Assembly (NCBI GenBank): GCA_038254525.1
Contig: JBBSGC010000038.1
Span: 1 to 15,836 of the forward strand
Source of the DNA: JBBSGC01 sp038254525
GTDB taxonomy: Bacteria; Actinomycetota; Actinomycetes; Propionibacteriales; Nocardioidaceae
Reading direction: 5' to 3'
DNA: 15,836 bases
Below the pieces are notes generated by a model. The model did no database searches, was not told where the DNA came from, and saw only the letters and a list, made by a program, of their open reading frames with translations. Both the position numbers and the translations under genes were made by a program. This document shows, one piece after another, positions 1-7,056 of this stretch (position 1 is its first letter; every line of letters begins with the position of its first letter).

Positions 1-2
1 AC

Positions 3-692
3 GTGGCGCAGCCGAACAGCAAGCAGACCGGGACCGGCAAGGCAGCGGCGAAGCGCGCACCGGCGAAGGGTGCGGTGCAGAAGGCACCGACGAAGGCACC
101 GGCCAAGCAGGCGCCAGTAAAGGCACCGGCCAAGAAGGCACCGGCCAAGAAGGCACCGGCCAAGAAGGCAACGGTAAAGGCACCGGCCGAGCAGGCGCCC
201 GCCAAGCAGGCACCGGTGAAGGCGCCGGCTGCTGGTCACTCGTCGACAGACGGCACCGTCGCCGAGGCCGCAGTCCCGGCGCCGGATGGGCAGCCGGCAT
301 CAGCGCTGGTGGTGCGCGCCGACGAGAAGCCGTGGACCGCCGCGGAACTGGCCGAGGTGCATGGTCACCTGGCTCAGGACCGGACCCGGCTGCGCTCCGA
401 GATGGCCGCTGTGGAGCAGGGCATCGCCGACCTGCTGCGCGACAGCAGCGAGGGTGCGGGCAGCGACCAGGCCGATGTGGGCGCAACGACGTTGGAGCGC
501 GACGCCGAGATGTCGCTGGCCAACAACGCGCGAGACATGCTGTTCCAGATCGACCGGGCACTGGCCAGGATCGACGACGGCTCCTACGGTGTCTGCGAGT
601 CCTGCGGCAACCCGATCGGCAAGCAGCGGTTGATGGTGTTTCCCCGTGCCACACTGTGCCTGACATGCAAGCAGCGCGAGGAGCGTCGCTGA
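3..692 (+). CDS. DksA/TraR-family C4 zinc-finger protein with Lys/Ala/Pro-rich N-terminal tail
   Basis: A 229-residue protein starting at a GTG two bases into the window; a start further upstream cannot be excluded. Residues 15-75 are a low-complexity Ala/Lys/Pro tail built on KAPAK-like units. A helical, probably coiled-coil region follows (about 112-190), with a DQADVG turn resembling the acidic tip of DksA coiled coils. The C-terminus carries a C4 zinc finger: C198-x2-C201-x17-C219-x2-C222. DksA-type proteins bind RNA polymerase through its secondary channel; TraR/DksA relatives in actinomycetes are poorly characterised, so a transcription-related role is inferred. The basic tail resembles histone-H1-like tails and may bind nucleic acid. 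lspA begins inside its last 28 bases, so the two are probably co-translated. The family call is firm; the function is not. Confidence 0.88.
   Translation: MAQPNSKQTGTGKAAAKRAPAKGAVQKAPTKAPAKQAPVKAPAKKAPAKKAPAKKATVKAPAEQAPAKQAPVKAPAAGHSSTDGTVAEAAVPAPDGQPASALVVRADEKPWTAAELAEVHGHLAQDRTRLRSEMAAVEQGIADLLRDSSEGAGSDQADVGATTLERDAEMSLANNARDMLFQIDRALARIDDGSYGVCESCGNPIGKQRLMVFPRATLCLTCKQREERR
121..165 (+). repeat. 15-bp tandem repeat, three perfect copies, in the DksA-like gene
   Basis: The unit AGGCACCGGCCAAGA occurs three times back to back with no mismatch (121-135, 136-150, 151-165). Degenerate copies flank it from about position 85 to 230. Each unit encodes one KAPAK-type pentapeptide, so copy-number change would stay in frame and alter only the length of the basic tail. 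Confidence 0.85.
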
Positions 693-1237
693 GCCCCGCC
701 GGCGACAAGGACGCCTCGGCAGTCACCGCACCAGCATCGCGGCGGGTCCGCCTGTTCGCCGCCGTCGCCATCGTGGCGTATCTCGCCGACGTGGTGAGCA
801 AGGTCTGGGCGGTGCGCAGCCTCACCGGGCGCGGACCGGTTGCCGTGGTTCCTGGCGTCCTGGATCTGCACCTGACCCGCAACCCGGGGGCGGCCTTCAG
901 CACGGTCACCGGACTGACGTTGGTGCTGAGCCTGGTCGCGCTCGCTGTCGTGGTGGTGCTGGTGCGGATGGCCGGCCGACTGCGAGACGGGGGCTGGGCG
1001 GTCGCCCTCGGACTGCTGCTTGCCGGCGCGCTGGGCAACCTGACCGACCGGGTGTTCCGCGAGCCCGGGTTCATGCGCGGGCAGGTCGTCGACTTCCTCG
1101 AGCTTCCCCACTGGCCGATCTTCAATATCGCCGACACCGCGATCAGCGTGGCGGCGTTGATCATCGTCGTACAGTCCGCGCGGGGCGTCGGCCTCGACGG
1201 CCGGCGAGATCCGGGCACCGAGCAGGGAGCGGCATGA
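665..1237 (+). CDS. lspA: Lipoprotein signal peptidase (signal peptidase II)
   Basis: A 190-residue membrane aspartyl protease that cleaves signal peptides of diacylglyceryl-modified prolipoproteins at the conserved Cys, in the cytoplasmic membrane. Four hydrophobic segments are visible (about 29-46, 83-100, 110-125, 155-170). Family motifs are present: NPGAAFS (73-79), GNLTDR (124-129) and FNIAD (153-157). D128 and D157 correspond to the two catalytic aspartates. The ATG at 665 is the only good in-frame start before the first membrane segment. It overlaps the DksA-like gene by 28 bp without a clear Shine-Dalgarno, suggesting translational coupling. The extra 25 residues before the first helix are longer than in many homologues. 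The stop overlaps the rluD start (ATGA). A likely substrate, a lipoprotein, is encoded at 10059. Confidence 0.95.
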   Translation: MQAARGASLSPAGDKDASAVTAPASRRVRLFAAVAIVAYLADVVSKVWAVRSLTGRGPVAVVPGVLDLHLTRNPGAAFSTVTGLTLVLSLVALAVVVVLVRMAGRLRDGGWAVALGLLLAGALGNLTDRVFREPGFMRGQVVDFLELPHWPIFNIADTAISVAALIIVVQSARGVGLDGRRDPGTEQGAA

Positions 1238-2157
1238 CCCGGCGCAGCCTTGCGGTGCCAGACGGCCTGGCCGGGGAGCGGGTCGACGCCGCCCTGGCCC
1301 GGCTGCTCGGCCTGTCGCGCACCAAGGCGGCGCACCTGGTGCAGGCCGGTGGAGTGCTGCTCGACGGAGCGCCGCCCGGCAAGTCCGACCGGGTCAGCGG
1401 CGGGGCGTGGCTGGACGTCGATCTGCCGGAGCCGGCACCAGTGGCGGCGGCACGGGAGACCGCCGCCGGGCTGCGCACGGTGCACGACGACGACGACCTC
1501 GTGGTCGTCGACAAGCCTGCGGGCGTCGCCGCCCATCCCAGTCCGGGCTGGTCCGGCCCGACTGTCGTCGGCCAGCTGGCGGCGGCCGGCATCATGGTGG
1601 CAGCCGGCGGAGCCGCTGAGCGCCAGGGCGTCGTGCACCGGCTGGACGTCGGGACCAGCGGGCTGATGGTGGTCGCGAAGACCGCGCGCGCCTACACGGC
1701 GCTGAAGCGGGCGTTCAAGGCGCGCGCGGTCGACAAGGTCTACCACGCGCTCGTCCAAGGCCATCCCGACCCACTGGTCGGGACCGTCGACGCACCGATC
1801 GGACGGCACCCCCGGCACGACTACAAGTTCGCCGTGGTCGCCGGAGGGCGGGAGAGTGTCACGCACTACCGGACCCTCGAGGCCCACCGCTTCGCCAGCC
1901 TGCTGGAGGTCCGGCTGGAGACCGGGCGCACCCACCAGATCAGGGTGCACCTCAGCGCCCTGCACCACCCGTGTGTCGGGGACCTGACCTACGGAGCGGA
2001 CCCAACCTTGGCCCGGCGCGTCGGCCTGGACCGGCAGTGGCTGCACGCCATGCGCCTCGGCTTCGAGCACCCCGGGACCGGTCTCCGGGTGGACTATTCC
2101 TCGCACCACCCCGACGACCTGCTGCACGCGCTGGACGTGGTCCGTGACGAGGGCTGA
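1234..2157 (+). CDS. rluD: 23S rRNA pseudouridine synthase, RluA/RluD family
   Basis: A 307-residue protein that isomerises uridine to pseudouridine in RNA; RluD homologues act on helix 69 of 23S rRNA. The N-terminal S4 RNA-binding domain spans about residues 8-62. The catalytic domain contains the RluA-family motif HRLDVGTSGLMV (135-146), in which D138 is the catalytic aspartate, and the conserved GRTHQIRVHL (231-240) near the C-terminus. Length fits the family. The start is an ATG in an ATGA overlap with lspA, preceded by AGGGAG at 1224-1229. The lspA-rluD pair is a standard actinomycete arrangement. Exact target specificity (RluD rather than another RluA relative) is inferred from that context and the S4 domain. 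Confidence 0.93.
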   Translation: MTRRSLAVPDGLAGERVDAALARLLGLSRTKAAHLVQAGGVLLDGAPPGKSDRVSGGAWLDVDLPEPAPVAAARETAAGLRTVHDDDDLVVVDKPAGVAAHPSPGWSGPTVVGQLAAAGIMVAAGGAAERQGVVHRLDVGTSGLMVVAKTARAYTALKRAFKARAVDKVYHALVQGHPDPLVGTVDAPIGRHPRHDYKFAVVAGGRESVTHYRTLEAHRFASLLEVRLETGRTHQIRVHLSALHHPCVGDLTYGADPTLARRVGLDRQWLHAMRLGFEHPGTGLRVDYSSHHPDDLLHALDVVRDEG

Positions 2158-2674
2158 CCCGGGCGGCTGGACGGCGCGACCGGCTACCGCAGCCGACGCG
2201 GAGGTGGCCGGCCGGATCCTGTGCCGGTCGCGGGCCGAGGCCGAGGCGACCGGCACGATGCCGGCCGGCGTGCACACCGAAGCGGACTCGATGCGGCACG
2301 TCCGCGACGACGTGCTGCCGCACCGCGAGGTCTGGCTCGTGGAAGCCGATGGCGCCGCGGTGGCGATGATGGTGCTCGGTCAGGAATGGCTCGATCACCT
2401 CTATGTGCGCGCCGCGTACTCCGGGAGGGGCATCGGTTCTGCTCTGGTTGAGCTGGCCAAGGTGCGCCGACCCGACGGTTTCGGGCTGTGGGTCTTTGCC
2501 ACCAACGTGCCGGCCCAGCGGCTCTACGAGCGGCACTGCCTGGTCGCGGTGGAGCGCACCGACGGGCGTGACAACGAGGAGCACAGCCCCGACATCCGCT
2601 ACCGGTGGCGGCCGGGAACCGACCAGCGATCGACTGGTTGTGTCGTGGCCTCGTGGCAGCCTGACGTCCCGTAG
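2144..2674 (+). CDS. GNAT-family N-acetyltransferase
   Basis: A 176-residue single-domain GNAT enzyme that would transfer an acetyl group from acetyl-CoA to an amine; the substrate is unknown. The acetyl-CoA pyrophosphate-binding loop is seen in the motif-A region AAYSGRGIGSAL, with R95-G96-I97-G98 matching the R/Q-x-x-G-x-G/A signature. A later N-x-x-A-x-x-x-Y-E-R segment (NVPAQRLYER) is the usual motif-B helix. The GTG start overlaps the rluD end by 14 bp and no better start is seen, so coupling to rluD is likely. The last residues (after RYRWRPGT) look non-conserved, and the stop codon TAG forms part of the -10-like box assigned to dnaE. Confidence 0.85.
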   Translation: MTRADPGGWTARPATAADAEVAGRILCRSRAEAEATGTMPAGVHTEADSMRHVRDDVLPHREVWLVEADGAAVAMMVLGQEWLDHLYVRAAYSGRGIGSALVELAKVRRPDGFGLWVFATNVPAQRLYERHCLVAVERTDGRDNEEHSPDIRYRWRPGTDQRSTGCVVASWQPDVP

Positions 2675-2677
2675 GCT
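2672..2677 (+). promoter_or_regulatory. Putative -10 box for dnaE
   Basis: TAGGCT fits the actinomycete housekeeping -10 pattern TANNNT and would give a transcript starting near 2684 with a 5' leader of about 40 nt before the dnaE ATG. It overlaps the stop codon of the GNAT gene. No convincing -35 element is seen, which is common in this group. Confidence 0.4.
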
Positions 2678-2706
2678 CGTTTTCCCCGACCGGTCCGCAA
2701 CCCTCT

Positions 2707-2713
2707 GGGGAGG
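2707..2713 (+). promoter_or_regulatory. Shine-Dalgarno of dnaE
   Basis: GGGGAGG lies 10 nt before the ATG at 2724. It selects this start over the longer open frame running back to 2403, because homologous DnaE proteins begin only a few residues before the HLHVHTEYSMLDG motif. Confidence 0.65.
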
Positions 2714-2723
2714 CCCCGCACCG

Positions 2724-5700
2724 ATGCCGAGCAACGCCTCGTTCGTGCACCTGCACGTCCACACCGAGTACTCCATGCTCGACGGGGCGGCCCGGCTCGG
2801 CGAGCTGTTCGAGGCCACGGCGGCGATGGGCATGCCGGCGCTGGCGATGACCGACCACGGCAATGTCTTCGGCGCCCACGACTTCTACCGCCAGGGCCGG
2901 GCAGCCGGCGTCAAACCGATCATCGGCATGGAGGCCTACCTGACGCCGGGCACCTCCCGCAGCGAGCGCAAGCGGGTGCGCTGGGCCGAGGGGGGCGAGG
3001 ACGACGTCTCGGGCGGCGGCGCCTACACGCACCTGACCCTGCTGGCCGAGAGCACGCAGGGCATGCACAACCTCTTCCGGCTCGCCAGCCGCTCCAGCCT
3101 CGAGGGCTTCTTCTACCGGCCGAGGGCCGACCGTGAGCTGCTCGCCGAATATTCGCAAGGGCTGATCGCGACCACCGGTTGTCCCTCGGGCGAGGTCCAG
3201 ACCTGGTTGCGGATCGGCGACTATGCGCAGGCGCGGGCCAGTGCGGCCGAGCTGCGCGACATCTTCGGTCCAGGCAACTTCTACCTCGAGCTGATGGACC
3301 ACGGTCTGGCCGTCCAGGAGCGCGTGCGCGACGGCCTGCTGCGGCTCGCCCGTGATCTGTCGCTCCCGGTGATCGCCACCAACGACCTGCACTACACCCA
3401 CGCGGAGGACGCCGACACCCACGAGGCGCTGCTGTGCGTGCAGTCGGGGAAGACGCTGGCCGACCCCAACCGGCTCAAGTTCGACGCCCGCGAGTTCTAT
3501 CTCAAGTCGCCGCTGCAGATGCGGACCCTCTGGGAGGACACCTACGGGATGAGCGAGGCGTGCGACAACACCTTGCTTGTCGCCGAGCGCTGTGACGTCG
3601 CCTTCGACGAGGACGCCGACCACATGCCGCGGTTCCCCGTCCCGGCCGGCGAGACCGAGGAGTCGTGGTTCGCTCGCGAGGTCGAGGCGGGACTGCTGCG
3701 ACGCTATCCGCGCGGGATCAGCCAGCAGGTGCGCGCACGCGCCGACTACGAGGTCGGCGTGATCTTGCAGATGGGCTTCGCCGGCTACTTCCTGGTCGTG
3801 GCCGACTTCATCAACTGGGCAAAGGGGCGCGGCATCCGGGTCGGCCCCGGACGCGGCTCCGGTCCCGCCTCGATCGCCGCCTACGCGCTGCGCATCACCG
3901 ACCTCGACCCGCTCGTACACGGACTGATCTTCGAGCGGTTCCTCAACCCCGACCGGGTCTCCATGCCCGACTTCGACGTCGACTTCGACGAGCGCCGCCG
4001 CGGGGAGGTGATCCGCTACGTCAGCGAGAAGTACGGCGACGACCGGGTCGCGCAGATCGTCACCTACGGCACGATCAAGGCCAAGCAGGCGGTCAAGGAC
4101 TCGGCCCGCGTGCTCGGTTACCCATTCGCCCTTGGCGACCGGATCACCAAGGCCATGCCCGCGGCAGTGATGGGCAAGGACGTGCCGCTGTCCAAGATCT
4201 TCGACAGCGGCACGTCGCGCTACAACGAGGGCGGGGAGTTCCGGGCACTCTATGAGTCGGACACCGACGTACGCACGGTCGTCGACATGGCCAAGGGCCT
4301 CGAGGGCCTCAAGCGCCAGTGGGGTGTGCACGCCGCCGGTGTGATCATGTCCAACGAGCCGCTGATCGACGTGATACCGATCATGCGCCGCGAACAGGAC
4401 GGCGCGGTCATCACCCAGTTCGACTACGCGACCTGCGAGCGGCTCGGGCTGGTCAAGATGGACTTCCTCGGGCTGCGCAACCTGACGGTCCTCGACGACG
4501 CGCTGGCCAACATTGTGGCCAACCGCGACCAGGTGGTGGTGCTGGAGGACCTGCCGCTTACCGACGAGACGACCTTCGCGCTGCTCGCCGGTGGGGAGAC
4601 CCTCGGTGTCTTCCAGCTCGACGGCGCTCCGATGCGGGCACTGCTGCGCTCCATGTGCCCGGACAGCTTTGAGGACATCTCCGCCGTGGGGGCGCTCTAC
4701 CGTCCGGGCCCCATGGGTGCCAACTCGCACAACGACTACGCCGACCGCAAGACCGGGCGCAAGCCGGTCACGCCCATCCACGGCGAGCTCGCGGAACCGC
4801 TGGAGGAGATCCTGGGCGACACCTATGGCCTGATCGTCTATCAGGAGCAGGTGATGGCCATCGCCCAGAAGGTCGCCGGCTACAGCCTCGGACAGGCCGA
4901 TCTGCTGCGCCGCGCCATGGGCAAGAAGAAGAAGGCGGAGCTGGATGCGCAGTTCGAGACGTTCTCCGCAGGCATGGCGGTGCGCGGCTACACACCGGGT
5001 GCGATCAGCACGTTGTGGAACATCCTGCTGCCCTTCTCCGACTATGCGTTCAACAAGGCGCACTCGGCGGCCTACGGGCTGGTGTCGTACTGGACGGCCT
5101 ACCTCAAGGCCAACTACCCGGCCGAGTACATGGCTGCGCTGCTGACCAGCGTCAAGGACGACAAGGACAAGATGGCGCTCTATCTCGGGGAGTGCCGCCG
5201 GCTGCAGATCGACGTCCTGCCGCCCGACGTCAACGAGTCCGACGCAACCTTCACCCCGGTCGGCCAAGACATCCGGTTCGGGCTGCTGGCGGTCCGCAAC
5301 GTGGGAGCCAATGTCGTGTCGGGCATCGTGGAGGCCCGCAGCTCCAAGGGGAAGTTCACCGACTTCGCAGACTTCATGGACAAGGTGCCGGCGGTCGCCT
5401 GCACGAAGAAGGTGGTGGAATCGCTGGTCAAGGCCGGCGCGTTCGACTCCGCGGGCCACCGGCGGCGGGCGCTGGTGGCGATCCATGAGGACGCCGTTGA
5501 CCAGTACGCCGACATCAAGCGCAACGAAGCCATCGGCCAGGACTCGCTGTTCGGCGGCCTCGACGACGACGCCTTCGGTGGCGCCTCGGTCCGGGTGCCC
5601 GACATCGAGGAGTGGGACCGGCAGACGCTGCTGGGGTTCGAGCGCGAGATGCTCGGTCTCTACGTCTCCAGCCACCCGCTGCTGGGGCTCGAGCATGTGC

Positions 5701-6251
5701 TGTCGAGGTGCTCTGACTGCACGATCGGTGTCCTGCTCGTCGATGAGGCCCGCGGCGACAACACCCCGATCACGGTCGGTGGCCTGATCACCGGCGTCCA
5801 ACGCAAGATGACGCGCAAGGGCGACACCTGGGCGATCATCACCCTCGAGGACCTCGAGGGCTCCATCAACGTGATGCTGTTCCCCTCCACCTACCAGCTG
5901 GCGGCGCCGCTGCTCGTCGAGGACGCGATAGTTCTGGTGAAGGGCCGGGTCCGGCGCGGCGACGACGTACCCGAGATTGCGGCGACCGAGGTCACGATCC
6001 CCGACCTCGCCCCCGGCGACGGACCGGTCGTCATCACGCTGCCGGCGACCCGCTGCACACCGCCGACTGTCGAGAGCCTCAAGGACGTGCTCAGCACGCA
6101 TCCGGGAGCGGCCGAGGTGCACCTGCGGCTGAGCATGGCCTCGGGCACCACGGTCTGGCGGCTGGACGAGCGGCTGCGGGTGACGCCCAGCTCCTCGCTG
6201 ATGGCCGACCTGAAGGCACTGCTCGGTCCGGCCTGCCTGGGCCGCAACTGA
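2724..6251 (+). CDS. dnaE: DNA polymerase III alpha subunit (replicative, DnaE1 type)
   Basis: A 1175-residue C-family polymerase that synthesises chromosomal DNA within the replisome. The N-terminal PHP domain (about 1-285) retains metal ligands: H11 and H13 in HLHVHTEY, D20, D44-H45 in MTDHGN, and D221/H223 in NDLHY. In M. tuberculosis DnaE1 an intact PHP domain provides 3'-5' proofreading, so the same is inferred here. The polymerase core carries PDFDVDF (415-421) and KMDFLGL with D580, which supply the three catalytic aspartates. A clamp-binding motif QDSLF is at 939-943. An OB fold spans about 1013-1090, followed by a C-terminal domain. Length and architecture match DnaE1, not the shorter mutagenic DnaE2/ImuC. 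It has its own -10-like box and Shine-Dalgarno, and a hairpin follows its stop. Confidence 0.98.
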   Translation: MPSNASFVHLHVHTEYSMLDGAARLGELFEATAAMGMPALAMTDHGNVFGAHDFYRQGRAAGVKPIIGMEAYLTPGTSRSERKRVRWAEGGEDDVSGGGAYTHLTLLAESTQGMHNLFRLASRSSLEGFFYRPRADRELLAEYSQGLIATTGCPSGEVQTWLRIGDYAQARASAAELRDIFGPGNFYLELMDHGLAVQERVRDGLLRLARDLSLPVIATNDLHYTHAEDADTHEALLCVQSGKTLADPNRLKFDAREFYLKSPLQMRTLWEDTYGMSEACDNTLLVAERCDVAFDEDADHMPRFPVPAGETEESWFAREVEAGLLRRYPRGISQQVRARADYEVGVILQMGFAGYFLVVADFINWAKGRGIRVGPGRGSGPASIAAYALRITDLDPLVHGLIFERFLNPDRVSMPDFDVDFDERRRGEVIRYVSEKYGDDRVAQIVTYGTIKAKQAVKDSARVLGYPFALGDRITKAMPAAVMGKDVPLSKIFDSGTSRYNEGGEFRALYESDTDVRTVVDMAKGLEGLKRQWGVHAAGVIMSNEPLIDVIPIMRREQDGAVITQFDYATCERLGLVKMDFLGLRNLTVLDDALANIVANRDQVVVLEDLPLTDETTFALLAGGETLGVFQLDGAPMRALLRSMCPDSFEDISAVGALYRPGPMGANSHNDYADRKTGRKPVTPIHGELAEPLEEILGDTYGLIVYQEQVMAIAQKVAGYSLGQADLLRRAMGKKKKAELDAQFETFSAGMAVRGYTPGAISTLWNILLPFSDYAFNKAHSAAYGLVSYWTAYLKANYPAEYMAALLTSVKDDKDKMALYLGECRRLQIDVLPPDVNESDATFTPVGQDIRFGLLAVRNVGANVVSGIVEARSSKGKFTDFADFMDKVPAVACTKKVVESLVKAGAFDSAGHRRRALVAIHEDAVDQYADIKRNEAIGQDSLFGGLDDDAFGGASVRVPDIEEWDRQTLLGFEREMLGLYVSSHPLLGLEHVLSRCSDCTIGVLLVDEARGDNTPITVGGLITGVQRKMTRKGDTWAIITLEDLEGSINVMLFPSTYQLAAPLLVEDAIVLVKGRVRRGDDVPEIAATEVTIPDLAPGDGPVVITLPATRCTPPTVESLKDVLSTHPGAAEVHLRLSMASGTTVWRLDERLRVTPSSSLMADLKALLGPACLGRN

Positions 6252-6260
6252 ACCGCCGTC

Positions 6261-6298
6261 CGGCCGGCTGGGCGTGCCGTCGTCCGGGAAGCCGGCCG
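6261..6298 (+). terminator. Inverted repeat after dnaE, possible terminator
   Basis: CGGCCGGCT (6261-6269) and its perfect reverse complement AGCCGGCCG (6290-6298) can form a 9-bp GC-rich stem with a 20-nt loop starting 10 bp after the dnaE stop. There is no U-tract, as is often the case in actinomycetes, so termination efficiency is uncertain. Confidence 0.45.
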
Positions 6299-6314
6299 CA
6301 GCGGGTGCCCGACG

Positions 6315-6320
6315 TAGGAT
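6315..6320 (+). promoter_or_regulatory. Putative -10 box for a leaderless transcript (DUF2567-like gene)
   Basis: TAGGAT ends 8 nt before the GTG at 6329. With usual -10 to start-site spacing, transcription would begin at or next to that GTG, giving a leaderless mRNA. The box also rules against the alternative GTG at 6305, which lies upstream of it. Confidence 0.5.
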
Positions 6321-6328
6321 CGGGCGTC

Positions 6329-6934
6329 GTGCACCCGTCTGAGCCTGCGCAGCAGTGGGCCACCACGGCAGCGCCGCTTCCCGGGGAGACCGGCCAGGAC
6401 CCGGCCCATCCGGTAGCGCTGCCGCAGGTGAGCCGCGCGGAGCTGGTCCGGGCCACGGCGCTGACGGTCCTGCTGGCCGCCCTCGCGGGCTCGGTGTCCG
6501 CCGCGCTCTGGGCGGTCGTGGCGGACCCGCCCTACTCGCTGGTCACCGCGGGAAACGCCGTCATGGACGGACCCCAGCTCGCCCGCGAGTTCGGTGTCGA
6601 CGTTGCCTTCGCGTGGACCTGCGCCCTGCTCGCCGTCCCGTTCGGGATCTTCGTGGGCTGGCGCTGGTACCGCAACCGCTGGCCGCAGGCGGCGGTCCTG
6701 GCCGCCGCCGCCGGCCTGGCGGGGCTGGTCGCGTGGCAGCTCGGCATCCACCTGGGCCCACCCGACCCGGTGGGCGTGCTGGCGACCGCGTCCCGGGGGG
6801 ACCGCATCCTCGAGCCGCTGGCCGTCCACGCCAGGGGCTTGCTGCTGGTCTATCCGTGCGGTGCCCTGCTCGGCTTCATCGGTGCGGTGGCCGTGGCGGA
6901 CCGCCGGCGAGCTACACCTGCTGTTCGCCGATAG
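6329..6934 (+). CDS. DUF2567-like four-helix membrane protein
   Basis: A 201-residue protein of unknown function, similar in layout to actinomycete DUF2567 proteins (my recognition by pattern, not a search). A Pro/Ala-rich cytoplasmic-looking N-terminus of about 40 residues precedes four hydrophobic segments at about 42-65, 92-111, 119-141 and 168-191. Between the first and second lies a loop with an ADPPYSLVTAGNAVMDG stretch typical of the family. The C-terminus is short and basic (DRRRATPAVRR). The GTG at 6329 was preferred because a TAGGAT -10 box sits 8 nt upstream and no Shine-Dalgarno is present; the GTG at 6305 would add 8 residues. No enzyme motif is visible. Confidence 0.7.
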   Translation: MHPSEPAQQWATTAAPLPGETGQDPAHPVALPQVSRAELVRATALTVLLAALAGSVSAALWAVVADPPYSLVTAGNAVMDGPQLAREFGVDVAFAWTCALLAVPFGIFVGWRWYRNRWPQAAVLAAAAGLAGLVAWQLGIHLGPPDPVGVLATASRGDRILEPLAVHARGLLLVYPCGALLGFIGAVAVADRRRATPAVRR

Positions 6935-6960
6935 GGGGTTTCCAGCGGCTGGGCCCGGAC

Positions 6961-6966
6961 TACGCT
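6961..6966 (+). promoter_or_regulatory. Putative -10 box upstream of the DUF3352-like gene
   Basis: TACGCT fits TANNNT and lies in the 122-bp gap between the DUF2567-like and DUF3352-like genes. It would give a leader of roughly 85 nt before the GTG at 7057. No -35 element is evident and such hexamers can occur by chance. Confidence 0.3.
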
Positions 6967-7056
6967 GGCCCCGGTCACCACCGCGGGGGTCGCGGCACGT
7001 CCACCGGGCAGTCTCCGGCGCTCCCTGCACCGAGGTCGAGCGGAAGTGAGAAACTC

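Noticed and set aside
2403..2723. 5' extension of the dnaE frame by 107 codons
   Set aside because: It overlaps the GNAT gene in another frame, is not DnaE-like, and a strong Shine-Dalgarno precedes the ATG at 2724.
2184..6122. A 1312-codon open frame antisense to dnaE
   Set aside because: Long antisense frames are a by-product of GC-rich codon bias. The translation is low-complexity, matches no family I recognise, and lies opposite an unmistakable dnaE.
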